From Owenia fusiformis (taxonomy: Eukaryota; Annelida; Polychaeta; Sabellida; Oweniidae): a stretch of 64,000 bases of DNA. Shown here piece by piece: positions 11,001-26,000 of the stretch; positions within the stretch are counted from its first letter, which is position 1, and each line of letters opens with the position of its first letter. The notes beneath the pieces are model-generated. The model did not search any database, was not told the origin of the DNA, and worked only from the letters and a program-made list of their open reading frames with translations. Location of the stretch: assembly GCA_903813345.2 (NCBI GenBank), contig CAIIXF020000007.1, positions 22,057,564-22,121,563 on the forward strand, given 5' to 3'. Made by a program: the position numbers and the translations under genes.

Positions 11001-14000
11001 GTATGGCTTTGGGTGTTATTTTGGTTGGTATGAGAACACATTGAAGTTTGACAGATTGGTATTGGAACATATTGATATTTGAGGGTTCTGCCTAGGACCC
11101 TGGGGCATAACTCAATATGATCAATATAGCATTGGCTCACCATGAAAGCACTGTTGCACAATATTGCAAATTTTGCTTAAAATAACTAGCATTTCTTCTA
11201 AATCTATAGCATTCAGAGGTAACCTGGAAAGTGAACTCACACCAATCAATCACCACATCAATGTTATCCCATAAAATATTTTGGAGCCATGACCTCCTTC
11301 TTCAAGTCATCTGAGCTGCTTTCTAATATTTCTTTGTTTCCTGTACATTTTAGCTTAACCTCTTGACTACCCAGAGTGATGAGATTTTTTGTCGCCTAAG
11401 AAATGACCTTGAAACCTAGAGTAGCTCTAAAAGTAGATTGACTTTGAAAAATTGTCAAAAGCTGGCAAAAATAGAAATAAAATTCTCTGGTTTCAAACTG
11501 ATTTTAGAGCATGGGATTCAAGATTAATGAATCTGTATATGTCACAATGTAATATTTACCATCTACTCTACCCATATTTGCAGATAATAAAAGACAGATA
11601 TTAAGAGATATTTCAGAATTCCACCGATTTAAGCATGGTGACCATTTAAGAGTTTAAAAGTCACAAATCATAAATTGAGCACTTTGAATCTTGAGTAATT
11701 TCACCAATAATGAATTGGTAGCTAGGTCAATTGTACACGTTGCTTGCAATTTTGTCACCCCCTATAGATCTGATTCTGCCTTTAAGGTTGCCTATTTAAT
11801 CCTTTGATAACATGATCGATTATGACCACCATCTACCCATTCAAGATGCTGATATCTTTCTTCAGTCAATTGTTCAATTTTCACTAAATTTATTTTCACA
11901 AGACCACATAGTTTCATTATGTAAAATAAAGAAGTTATGAAGCAGAAATATCTATTGATCATTGTAAAGTGATAGCCGGTCGCTGGTGCCCCACAGGCGT
12001 TCCATTGAAATGGTATTAACTGGGGATTTAACTGCAATTAACCATGGTAAATTGGCTCAAATCTACACATGTTTTTAAACTTGCCCGCTGGTGTACCTAT
12101 GGATCTCGCAGGTGGTTCAAGTAAATATGTTGAAGATGAAGAGAATGAGGAAGACGAAGAACTTGAAGATGAAGAGCTTTCTAAAAGTTGCTGTATCACG
12201 ATAGTGGCCACCCTGAATCATTTGACCTTTGCTCACAAGTATAAGCCTGCTTTTGGATACACACGGTGACCATAATCCTATCACCAATTTGCCCGCGGTA
12301 CAAGTAAATCTGTTTTTTGATGCTCGTGCTTAAAACGGATTAATTATGACGCAATCGTATCAATTTCACTTGCTCCTACGAAAATGCATTTAAAAAATTT
12401 AAAAGGTTAAAGAAATATTGTTTTTGAAATATTAGGCTCAAGTTTTGTCTCAGAAATTAGCAAATGTTTCAAAAAACAAACATCTGTCATAAAGTATTGT
12501 TTCATGAATAAATGCAATATGTGAAACATTGGAAGTGTAATATACAACTTAACTCACCCATATCATAAGGATGACTGGCCCTGAATATATGACCAACCAA
12601 GTGTAATATACAAACTAACTCACCCATATCATAAGGATGACTGGCCCTGAATATATGACCAACCAAGTGTAATATACAAACTAACTCACCCATATCATAA
12701 GGATGACTGGCCCTGAATATATGACCAACCAAGTGTAATATACAAACTAACTCACCCATATCATAAGGATGACTGGCCCTGAATATATGACCAACCAAGT
12801 GTAATATACAAACTAACTCACCCATATCATAAGGATGGCTGGTCCTGAATATATGACCAACCAAATGTAATATACAAACTAACTCACCCATATCATAAGG
12901 ATGACTGGCTCTGAATATATGACCAACTCTTGAACATGGAATGAACTCCAGAGATCCTCCACACATCCAAACCTAAAATGAAGGATAATTAATTAAAAAA
13001 AACAAAAAAGGCTCAAAGCAACAAAAATACAAAATATATATCTTTTTATTGACTCTTAATCATGTCAGTCTCTCCGGCATATGAGTGCAGTTCAATATAT
13101 AGTTTTGCACTGATAGACCTACCTAGAATTATAAAGTTTTCAAATCAAATCAAATCTACAAGTTTTTAGATGTATTTTTGCATGGTAAGATGTCTCTATT
13201 TTGATTTACTATTACAAGTTTCCATACTAGAAAGTATATTAAATATTAGTTCAAATTAGAGATTTTGCCCATTTTTACAAATTCGGACAGAATATAAGAT
13301 AAGGAAAAGAGGAATATGGTTCTAATTTTGAAAAAGAAAAAATTTACTCACATATGAGTATTTCATTTATATATTACCTGTTGAAACTAAGCTTACCCTG
13401 AATGATATTTCCAAGTTCTCCCCACCCCACATGTTCATGCCTTCATCATAGGATCCCACCTCAAAGAAGTACTTCCTGTCAACAGCAAACAGTCCTCCTG
13501 CCATGGTGGGAGACCTGAAAAGAAAAAAGAAAAAATGACATTTTAAGAAATACACCTGTGTCAACAAAATTGCAAATATCAATTTATCTCGGTCATTATT
13601 GAGAGTCTATGACACAAAATTAGTGTTTGGTGTAGATAAATGTAACAAAGATTAATACAGTGCATGGTCACTAAATAATGAACATTTTTCAAACACATAC
13701 AATGTTTCAAAAAACAGGGTCAGAATTCAATTTTGAGGGAATGGACACAATAAGTATTTAGGTGCAACTCTAGAAGCCCCATCTCTGAAATAATTCAGTT
13801 AATCTGAACAATATTGTAAATTGAGATTCCTGATGATGGTTTGTCTTTCATGATGCAACTAAGACAATCTCCTATAAAAACAAATAGATATTTTTCAGTA
13901 ATCAAAATATCTTTGAAAACAAACCTTATAGGATCAGTGAGTTTTTTACGTCTAGCAGCTTCATGTGAGGGGATACCATGCCAAGAGAAATGCAAACTCC

Positions 14001-17000
14001 ACCAAAAGCCACCCACAGAACTCGCCCCAATTCCACTGTATGACATGGAGTGAGAATCGATGACATCAATCATGGGACACAAAACTGCATCACGTTTCTC
14101 ATGGATTCTTGCTAACAGAGGCTCCAACCTGAAATAAAGCAAATGTTTGATAAATAATGAACACAAAACAGAGTGAGCGAGAGATGAAGGCACTTATTCT
14201 CAATACATCAATCACAACTCATATTTCTCACCTATAAATAAATGGCTCGGTGTAGATATCTTATATGGTACGAGTGAAACTAAGAGATGAGGAACTCAGA
14301 ACCCTTGGAAAGACTGCCTCTCACAACAACAGCTAATTGGAAAATCATTGTAAAGAGGGAACATTTAATCTTACCAGCCTTCATTAGCTTCACAGTGGGA
14401 ATCTAGGAACACCATGACGTCACCTGTAGCAGCCTTGGCGCCCTCTAAACGGGCCCTGATCAACCCACATCTCTGTTTGGCACGGACAAGCTTAACAACA
14501 CCATCAGGCCAGGTGTCTTTGATATACTCTTCTAGTTTTGGGCCTAACTCCTCTGAAATGAGAAAAATACAAAATGAAAGGAGTACCTTGTAATATATAC
14601 CAGATAACTGTTATGTGTTATACCACAGATAACTGTGAATACTGTTTGGTACATTTTGTTATACCACTCTAAGTCCAATTACAGTTGTATAACATGGGTC
14701 TATAACAACGATATACAGTGGAGAGTGGTATATCGTCATCGTATACAACTCCTCTGTATACACTCCAGCGTATACCACTGTAGAAGTGCATTCTGGGAAC
14801 TAATGAATAAAAAAATCATGAAAATTTTCATGATTTCCTAGAATCAAGTGACGTCATAAATGGTTCCGGCATGATTTGCTAGAATCAAGCCACGTCATAA
14901 ATGGTTCGAGATCAACATCAGCATTATTGAGTTGGCTATGGGATATTTTTAGGGTTTTTAATTGTTATGATTGTGTTCGAATCAACTGTAATTGAACTTA
15001 GAGTGGCATAATAAGATTATATAATGGTTCATTCTGTATATCGTGCATTTTATACTCTCGTGAGAATATTATATATTCACTCGTTCGCTATGCTCACTTG
15101 TGAATATATCATATACTCACTCGAGTATAAACACGATATACAGAAAGAACCATTATATAACCTCATAATATACATCATTCCCTCCTCTACGTATCTCACC
15201 TCTGGAGGTGAAGTTGATAGGCAGTTGGGATCCAGAGACAAGCCAAATGTAAAAAAGGGCTGACGAAAATGGAATCTACTGTCAAAATGACAGGGTCATA
15301 GATCTACTTCTTCATGAGTAAAAATCAGCCACCTTTTAAATTCCATTCCTTATCAATTTCATGCACATGTCAATATTGGTGATTTAATATGCATTGATAA
15401 AACACCTTTTGACTTTGAGACTAAGTAATATCATCATCATTATCTGTTAAAGTCATTAGAGATGAAACCATTGAGACCTTGGCCTCGTAGGTGAAGCTGA
15501 GACAAAAGGTTGGCACGCATTCGTCGCAAGGTTGTTATTTAGCTAGGATCCATAGCTCAAAATCACTATTCAATTATTCAGTCTACAATAAAATAAGCTG
15601 ATATCTGCAACACTGAAAACTAACTTAAAAATTGAAAACGTATTAATCGTGCTGAAAATCAACTCACAAATGTGAACAGCTTTTCTGGAACACAAAAGTG
15701 TCTATAGACAGGCCCGTAGCCAGGGGGGGGGGGTTCGCAGGGTTCGGGCGAATCCTGGCTACGGGCCTGATAGACTTCCAAGTTTTATGAATCAATCAAC
15801 CATAATCCTTATGTCAGCAGTTGTTATGTTATAAGCAGTTGTTATTCAATCCTTTTTAGTTTATTTACTTAAAACACAGACTCAATCTTTATTATTAACA
15901 ATTCTAAAAGTAATTCTTGGAAGCAGATGTTCTGAACTTATTTCACTGACAAAGAGATCTACTTGACTTTGATGATAAACTGCTTCTATTGCATGGATCG
16001 TTGAAAATGAATCCAAAATAGCTATATCACGGGTGTTAAGCCACGATGGTACCATGAGCACATGCTTTGAGGATCCGCGTTGTTTGAACCTACCGCCGAG
16101 CTCACTTATACATTAAGCCCCGTTACACAGTCATGATACCGCCGAGTAAGCTCATTGCATCATCGGGTCTGCTTTACCCCCGTGTATATGATTCTTCAAT
16201 TGATTGAGAATATTCTAGAGTTGGTCTATTGCTCGGTTTGGTTAAGGCTTCATCTTGTGATCTAGCATCCTTCAAAAGTTCACTTATTGGTTTTTGATTT
16301 TAACATTACTAAACAAAAGTCTATAAAGCTGGAAAAATGTTGGAAAGTCATTGTTAGATTGCTGCTAAATATATAGCATCATGAGCAGCAGGCTTATTTT
16401 GAAAATGAGGCCCATTTTTGAAAATTTAAGTCCAAAAAGTCCTAAATATATATAAAGTCCAAAAGTCCTAAATAATAGCATCATGAGCAACAGGCTTATT
16501 TTGTAAATGAGGCCCATTTTTGAAAATTGAAGTCCAAAAAGTTCTTAATATATAAAGTCCAAAAGTCCTAAAACCATCATGAGCAGCAGGCTTATTTTGG
16601 AAAATGAGGCCTATTTTTGAAAATTTAGTCCAAAAAGTCCTACCGTAAATATATATACAAGTATAAAGTCCAAAAGTCCTAAATAGCATCATACATATGC
16701 AGCAGGCTTATTTTTGAAAATGAGCCACATTTTAAAAAAACATTTTGAACAACTTTTTGGTTTCTCTTCCTCTTTCCCTCCCAAGAACTTTTTGTTGTTG
16801 TTAAGTAATGTAATCTACAATAGGGAGTGGCTAAAAACTGAATAGAACTATTCTGAACCATTTACATACCATGATCGCTAAAGTCATCAAAGAGGACCAC
16901 CTCATGCAGATATTCTGGAGGTGATCTGTTGACCACACTATGTACTGTCCTGAGGAGAGGTGACCAGCGTTCATTTGTAAATATTATGATCACACTTGCA

Positions 17001-20000
17001 GAGGGAAGGTCTTCTGGATATGGTATTTTCTTACAACTGTAAAAAGAAATGAATATAATAAGCAATAGAAATTGGTTTCATCATATAAAATCACAACTTG
17101 ATTATTTTAAATGTAGTTCGACTCATTGCTAAAGTTCATCAATATTTAATTCTTAAATAACAAAATGCTCTTACCACACTATAAATGATAAGAAATCATT
17201 AAAATACAGTAAAAAGACATACTCAATACATAAACGCCTGGAAGTAAAGTGATTAATAGTAATAATAGGATTTTATTAGTACTGATGCCCTTTTAGGGCC
17301 AAACGTACATCCAATATACAATTTTCAATAACAGTAAATATAGGCAATAAAGTAAAGAAAACAGGATTACATTCTTCAAATGACATATAAAATGTTACTT
17401 TGATATAAGAATCCTGTCTCTACCCATCATTAGATACTTTATCATGTCAGCAGATTCTTTTAATATGATCCCCTCACTCGTCAATAGAAAAATTGTCTTT
17501 TGGTGGTCATTCATGTTTTTAAAATTACGACACAGGTTTTCAAGTTTTTCAATATGGGATTTTCTGATAAACTCCAATTTTTTACATTTGAATTATCTCC
17601 ATCAACTAAGTCAGTGGGTTACTTGATATTATTTTTTCAATATAATAATAATATGCCATTAAACATAAATAAATTAATGACATCTGATGCCATATTAATA
17701 CAAATCTCTTCAACATTGTGAGTCAAACTGTGACAATATTATTATCATATTAGCTTATCAAAGTGGACTAACAGTGTCAAAACTATTTTGTCTGTCTGGG
17801 ATAAATGAATATGTTTCAATAAACCCATGAGTCTATTATTGAGTATGTCAGAATATGTTAACTGGACACATTTTACAATCTTTCTTGGGTTATAATATGG
17901 CAGCCAAAAACAAAATTAGGTCACAGTTACGGTGACCTAGATGCAAGTTGGTTATCTCCATCAACTAAGTCAGTGGGTTACTTGATATTATTTTTTTCAA
18001 TATAATCACTTTACCTTAATATATATTTTGTATATTTAGTTGTATCTTTATTTCCTCAATTACATATCCAACTATATATTAAGATGAACAACTGCCAACA
18101 ATCACTTTTCATCTTATGAAGGTCAAATTTGTAAAGTTCAAAATTCAGTTTCAAATATCTACCTTTAAATAATAATATCTATCTGCTCTGAAATGCCTTT
18201 ATATTGCATAGCATAGTTTTGAGATATATAGAATTGATTTTACCCAATTTCGCCATCCAAAACTCCAGATGAAAAATATACCATCATGGTGATGAGAAAT
18301 ATCAAACTGAATATAAAAAATGATCCAAAATGTTATTCATCTTTAGATTTTTATATCATCTAAGATCCGTAGAAAATATAACCATATTAGCATTTTCCAG
18401 GAGCAGCTTTGATAATAAAAGCGGGACACCACCATGCTCCCTACCATATAATACCAAAATTGTGACAATAATGACACATTTTTTGTGCAATAAAAAGGAA
18501 CTATTTTGAACACAATTTTAAATTTTGTGGTATGCACTTTCATGGAGAACACAAACCAAAGCAAATAGCTCAAATAGGCCCTCGAGTGAAGCAAAACATT
18601 TTGGGAAACATACACATTTATCAAATTCGCTGAAAGCCCATGAAATGGCAAAGGTAGTGCAATCCTAAGAACACTTCAAATACAAATTATATTTCATTAA
18701 ACATGTACGGCTAAGTACACCTTAACACTGTTAACAGATTGTATTAGTTTAACGCACAGCAGTGTTTGCTTAATCTATGGATTATTGTTTAAAGTATTGC
18801 ATGGTAAACCTAGCTATCGTTTAAAGTGTGTGTAAGACCAGAGACCGGAAGAATTTCCTTTTGTTTGGATAATCATGAAATGTGTAAATGTGTAAATCTT
18901 TCTGAAGCAAATGTTCCAATGAATAAACCTGATGTGAGTAGAAATAACCTTGATTTATGTCATAAAAATCAGCCAAAGTGATGTCATATTTGAAATCTAC
19001 ATGTAAGTTCAAAAATGCAGCCTTAAACACTCCTAACCCTACTATCACACCAAACTAGTTCTCACTACGTTCTCGAAAACGAACTTCAACTGTGTACGAA
19101 CGGATTTGGCGTACTAAGAACCCACTGAGAACCGTTTGGGATCTGTTTCAAACTTCATGAAACTACTAGGAGGAGTAGGACCTCCATAACTTAGAGCATG
19201 CTCAAAATTTTCTGGTGATCGTCAAAACGTTGCCGAATCGGTTTTAGACTGTGTGCGAACTGAATGAAGGTAGCTTCAACGTTCTACGGTCTGTTTACGA
19301 ACTTCATGGACTTTCCCGGACGGGGAATGTGATTTAGAATCTTGAATAGATTCAAAATTCGATGGCGACCATACCGTTCTGTAATCAGGTCATGATGACC
19401 TTCTAGACTAAGGGACGCGTTATACGACGTTGCACACCGACGTGGTGCGACCTGAACGCACTGCGAATGAGATGGACGTATTGAAGACTGTTTATGAACG
19501 AAGTAGCTAATTATTTTAGACATATTTCCCGACCACAGCCAGATTGAGCCCGTTTTACGACGTTTTCGTAGGACTGGCAAGAACGGGTAAGAACTAGTTT
19601 GGTGTGATAGGGGGGTAAACATAATATGCACAATGTTCAAAATTAACGCTTATCTGAAATCAAGTGCCCTACTCTATTTTGTATTACTCCAGAATCGGGA
19701 AGAAGTAATTTAGGTGGTTTGAAAATAATTGTTGCTTGATCTATCTTTCTAATACTGTCGTATCTTACAACAATATACAATATACAGTATTAAAGCATAT
19801 GTCATTCCCTCTTCAGTTTAAATTAATTCCATTTGAAACTATTGACATGACATTATGAATCCATTCATTGCAGTAAGAGTATTTCTGTGAATTCATCTTC
19901 TTTGTTGTCTTAAAGGTAACATATGTCTCTGACAGAATTTTCTCCTCTCTCAACATGATTGGGAAATAAAACAATTTATTTTTACTTACATTGATGTATT

Positions 20001-23000
20001 TAACCACTGTCATCTTGAATTAATTCAGCAATAATACTTTCAGCATAATTTCAATTCATTTGTTTTAAATAATACACATATATCAAAAAGCATATTTGTA
20101 TTTTTTAAAGAATAGAGACATTTAGGATCATATCAAAACATTGAGTAAAACCTGTAAAGTAGAAGACCTCTGTAAGTGGAACACATCTATAAGTGGAACA
20201 CTTTTCCCAAGACCAACTGACTTAATGTTAAATGAGTAATAAGTAATATAGCATAATGTATGTGTTGCTTAAAATAATATTTGAACTCAATCTATATTCA
20301 GTTTGTTTCATATGGCCATGAAGGTGCCCCTGACCCCCTACTTTTGCTAGGACTTCGACCTTGCATACCTGCTATGAAAATCCGGCTTATGCCGCAGGAT
20401 GGACTGATAGACAGACTCCTCTAAAAGAATTTTGTATGCTGGGATAAAATAATATATGATGTAGTAACGTAGTTGTTAAATGAATACAATCAAAATTAAC
20501 TTAAACTAATCTAACATTATCATGAAATATTCCCACAAGTCGTGATAATTAAAAGCCCATTAAAACAAATTATACCAAATGCAAGTCATAATATGATATC
20601 GAACAATATCAAAATCAATTTGTACCTTTTAACATTAACATCCTTAATACAGACTCTTATCATTCTGGGATCCACAGCCTTTACTAGTCTCTCAAAAGCG
20701 TTAGGTAAAGAGGGACTCTGATAAATCAGAATGGACTCATATCATTATCCTGAGTATTTATTGGAAACTCCATTCCCGAAATAATTTTGAAAAGAATCTT
20801 ACTTGATCATTTTCCAATAAAGGATATACTTTTTTTGTGTTCGAGCATTTTCTCCCTTACTGTTGTTGTTTTCGCACATTTTACATTTTTCTTTTTCTTC
20901 AGGCAAACCATGATGGTTAATTTCTAAATTATGTGTTCAGCTAACAGAGAAACGTTATGATCACAGGACATTTTTGATTTAATATAGGCTTGAATAATAC
21001 CAATTATAATAGAATATCAATATAAATCTTGAATATGATAGGACTTTGATCGGTGTTGTGTCCAATTATTCAATTCAAAAGCTCTCATGTTCTTAAACAT
21101 TTTTTATAGATAGTTATCAAGTAATTCTTATTAATCAAAAACAACAACATGCCTCTCTGTTGAAAATCTTTCAAAAGAATTGATATGCTTAGGCCAAAAC
21201 AGGTAAAATGAGGAAGCGAGAAAAGATAATATAGAGGTTAAGACATAGTTATAAGTAATAAGCGGGGGTCAAGCTGAGCTTTATTGAAGGCAATATCTAT
21301 TCTAGTGCAGACTCTTTAGTGGCGAATAGGAGTATAGAGGGAGATAAATCAATCTGCTTGCAGACATCTTCTGCCACTTATAAGCCTGTGGTCTACTGAG
21401 CTACATTTCCAAAAAATCCATTCAATTTTAGAAATTTTTTGAATCATTTCATTTTTATTGTTCATATTGCTTGCAATTTGGTCATCCACTATATCTCTGA
21501 GCCTGCCTTACATGGGAACCATGACTGAAAGTTATTCTCAAAAAGGGTGAAGGATCTCCATCTGACTTTTACTTTAGATTAAAAAACACATAATTTGAAA
21601 TTGTAGGAAATATTTCAATAATTTCTAGCCAAAGGAGTGGTATCGATATGGTGAACTTTTTGAACACGCATTTCTCTTAAACCAGTCATTAAAACATTCT
21701 GAAAATTTTACACATCATCAATTTAATGGTCATCTTTTGGATGGTAGCATTATAATTTAAATATATATATACATATATCCTTTTCTCTATATTGTTTTAG
21801 AAAACACAGCAGACACTTCTTTTGTTCTTAGTATCATATGTTCGGAATGAAATGAAACATCTATCCAAACCTCATTGGAACAATACAACATAAACACAAT
21901 GTATTTAGGTCTCTCAATATTGTAATTGTACAAAGGAAAGTTTGGTTGGTTTTAAAAAAGTACATGTATATTGTTAATGATATAAAAGGTTTATCTTAAT
22001 TTTTATCTATTTTTTTTGGGGGGGGGGGGGTTGTTTTAAGTTTTTGCATACTTTTTGTTAAATCAACCAAAATTTCCTTTGTATAACTGTAATATTGAGA
22101 GGTCTAAGAAAATGTTGTATATGCTATTTTGTTCCAACGAGGTTCGGAAAGACATTTCATTTCATTCTCAAGAATTGGTAGAAAGGAACAAAAAACAATT
22201 GCACTAAAAAACAAAAAATGTTAACAAAAACAGTTATATAAAATATATATAAATAATGTTTGCATTAAATTGTTGCCAATCAGTCAACATTACAAAAAAA
22301 AGGACCGTGATATTATTTTTAACAAGTGCTGCCACTTTGAGCCCAGATTAAAAATTTACACTCTGGAATGGAAAGATGATACTCTACTAACTTTATCAGG
22401 ATGTGAAATCAGCCTTTTTTCAAAACAAAAGGAGCACGTGGGTTATCGCAAACAATTTCAGAAGGTTATATCTTGGATTATGACTATTTTCTGACAATGA
22501 AGACAAGTTTATCTTTTAGATCAATTCATTATCTCTAAGAAAATTATGCACAGTGATAATAAATTCAAACAAACTTGGAGATATTTAACAAGCAATTAAC
22601 CCATCAACACACTTTTTGACCCCATTTTGAAGATGTTGACCCCATTTTCACCAAAAATGCAATCATTTTTTACAATGTTTAATGCATTACTATTCTTTAT
22701 TTTGATGTATCAAATAGTTCTTGAAAGAAAAACTTAATTGCATTAAGATAAGTGTTCCCCATGTTATTTCTCCATTAAAAAATCTCATGCTATCCATTGG
22801 TTTCAGTTCATTTTGGTCATCCAAATTGAATATCTTTAAAGTCCCTAGAGCAATCAAATTTTCCTTTTAGGAAATCGACAATGTTTTCAATAATTAGTTT
22901 AAGAGAAAAACATTGTTGAATTCAGTTTACCATATCGATACCTATCCTTTCCAATAAGTCCTTTGTACTTAATAAGTACCTGGAAAACTGCTCTTTAGGT

Positions 23001-26000
23001 GGTACACTTCAGGGTGAGCCAATAAAAACGTCAATATTTTTATTTTTGTAATATCTTCACTGGTATGTTAGAACTATCCATAAATTATATATCATTTGAA
23101 AGATCATTCAATTTCTAACAAAGTAATGTATGATTCATAAAATATGAATGGCTATTGGTGACTCCATGGTCATTTCCTTACTGTGGAGTAGCAGGCCCGT
23201 AGCCAGGATTTGCTAAGGGGGTTCACTTTTTGAAAAATTCCAGGGGGGCTTCACTTGTGACAATTTTGGTCCAAAAATCATTTAAAAAGTGCTCAGAATG
23301 GTGAAAAACTGCATAATCGAACCCCAACCCCCCCCCCTGGCTAGGGGCCTGGGAAGTAACAGTTGAAAACAACATTTCGCTATATGTTTTGAGCTTAATA
23401 CATAATATTGCATTGCTTAGGCTTTTACATATGAAGAAAAGGTATTGGAGTTGGGTTTTATTGTTTGTAAATCATTGTAAAGCTCTAAAACAAGGCATTA
23501 ACATGACAAAATGTCACCACCTAAAACAATTTGGTCAATTTAAAGCAAGTTGAAAACAGACCTTTTTGACTTTTTTTTTACCTTGAGAAGGTCATTAAAG
23601 GTCAAATGTCAAATCTAAAGTCAGATTTGAATTTCTGAGAACATGTAGATGATTTAAAAAAAAAATTAGTCAATTTGAAGCAAGTTGAAAAAAGACCTTT
23701 TTGACCTTTTTTGACCTTGAGAAGGTCATTGAAGGTCAAATGTCAAATCTAAAGTCATATTTGAATTTCTGAGAACATGTAGATGATTTTGAAAAAAAAA
23801 TTTAGTCAATTTGAAGCAAGATGAAAAAATACCTTTTTGACCTTTTTTGACATTGAGAAGGTCATTGAAGGTCAAATGTCAAATCTAAAGTCAGATTTGA
23901 ATTTCTGAGAACATGTAGATGATTTTGAAAAAAAAATTTAGTCAATTTGAAGCAAGTTGGAAAAAGACCTTTTTGACCTTTTTTTGACTTTGAGAAGGTC
24001 ATTGAAGGTCAAATGTCAAATCTAAAGTCAAATCTAAAGTCATATTTGAATTTCTGAGAACATGTAGATGATTTTGAAAAAAAAATTTAGTCAATTTGAA
24101 GCAAGATGAAAAAATACCTTTTTGACCTTTTTTGACATTGAGAAGGTCATTGAAGGTCAAATGTCAAATCTAAAGTCAGATTTGAATTTCTGAGAACATG
24201 TAGATGATTTTGAAAAAAAAATTTAGTCAATTAGAAGCAAGTTGAAAAAAGACCTTTTTGACCTTTTTTGACTTTGAGAAGGTCATTGAAGGTCAAATGT
24301 CAAATCTTAAGTCAAACCTAAAGTCAGATTTGAATTTCTGAGAACACGTAGATGATTTTGAAAAAAAAATTTAGTCAATTTGAAGCAAGTTGAAAACAGA
24401 CCTTTTTGACCTTTTTGACCTTGAGAAGGTCATTGAAGGTCAAATGTCAAATCTAAAGTCAGATTTGAAGGTCAAATGTCAAATCTAAAGTCAAATCTAA
24501 AGTCAGATTTGAATTTCTGAGAACATGTAGATGATTTTGAAAAAAAATTAAGTCAATGTGAAGCAAGTTGAAAAAAGACCTTTTTGACCTTGAGAAGGTC
24601 ATTGAAGGTCAAATGTCAAATCTAAAGTCAGATTTGAACTTTTGAGAACATGTAGATGATTTAGAAAAAAATTGAAGTCAGTCTAAACAGTATTTGTTAA
24701 GTTATAGGAAGTTGTAAGAAATTGTTACAGACGCCAACCGCCGGACGCCAACCGCCGGACGCCAACCGCCGTCGCAAAAAAACGGAGACCATAACAATAT
24801 GTCACCACTTTTGGTGGTGACATAATAATCATGGAACCTATTTTATGCATTGTAGTTTGTTATAAAGTAAGACTGTTAGATAAATTGATATTTCCTTCAA
24901 ACATGTTTTGCAAAGAAACTCAGATGAAATTTTGCCATAACCCATAAATTATGGAATACATTTCCATAATTTCCTCTTCTGGTGCCTATTATTGCATCGA
25001 CTGCCATTCAGAATGTCAGATAAGTTATATAAGTACAACATCTACATCTGTCTGGCCAGTTCTTAGCATTCCGTTTTCAGGAATCCGTAAATCATGATTT
25101 TGACCCCTGTGGTAATTGAAACGCTGTTTTAAAACAAATACTTATTTATGTGAAATAAATTATATATCAGTCTGTTGGATATTGCATTCTCTTTCCAATG
25201 ATACATGATTTAAACATTTGTCTGTAGTATTAATAATGTTGTAGCAAAACAAAAATATGGACGTTTTTTGGTCCACCCTGTAGTATTTAATATCTATCCA
25301 GCACATATCTAACTGTTTTGCCAAAGGTTATTTCAAAATTGGCACAAATTGTGATGCAGTCTTATCACTTATTAGATGATATAATTGATGTGATTGTAAT
25401 AATATTTCAATCTGAACCATTGATCAAATATTTGTAATATTCACTTAAATTGATTGTTTCACATCTAATGCATTCTGATCGTGAAAATGAAGTAAATGTG
25501 TATATGTCTCGTAAACTCAATATAGCTCTAATGTACAGTTTTGAGTAATGAGAAATCACATACATAAAAGTTATAATCAAACAGATTTAATGAAATGGTA
25601 AATTGTCCTAGTGATCAACTACCAAGGATAAATATTTTCCTGTTTCTATGGAGATAAAATGTATATTTCTTTATAAATTATGTTAACAAACTTTACAAAG
25701 CATATGCATACCAATGCATTTCCCCAAAATCAAGCTGATGTTCTTTTTAACAAGTGCTGCCACTTTGAGCCCAGATTACAAATTTACACTGCATGAATGG
25801 AAAGATGATACTCTACTAACTTTATTAGGATGTGAAATCAGCCTTTTTTCAAAACAAAATTTGTGTCGATTTGTCGTGAGAAAAATTATAAGATGGGCAG
25901 ATGCAATGACAATTACCCCTTTATGTGTTTAATGGTATATAAATAATATCTTATCTCTGATTTTCTGTCATTTTTATGATACACTTTCAAAAAATTCACT

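Larger units (their letters stand above)
23010..25280. mobile_element. Composite 2.3-kb inverted-repeat element with nested insertions
   Basis: The ends match in inverted orientation: CAGGGTGAGCCAATAAAAAC at the left, and GGACGTTTTTTGGTCCACCC then TG at the right, with about 40 bp of similarity including CAATATTTTTATTTTTG. CAGGGTG ends occur in Tc1/mariner-like elements. Nested inside are a CGTAGCCAGG-family MITE (23192-23351) and a second element (23511-24823). No transposase frame remains. It lies in GALNT intron 1. Confidence 0.55.

Noticed and set aside
12069-12269. Plus-strand frame with an acidic stretch ([15 protein letters not shown])
   Set aside because: It lies in a GALNT intron on the opposite strand, has no splice signals or recognisable domain, and the acidic run comes from a GAA/GAT-rich simple sequence.
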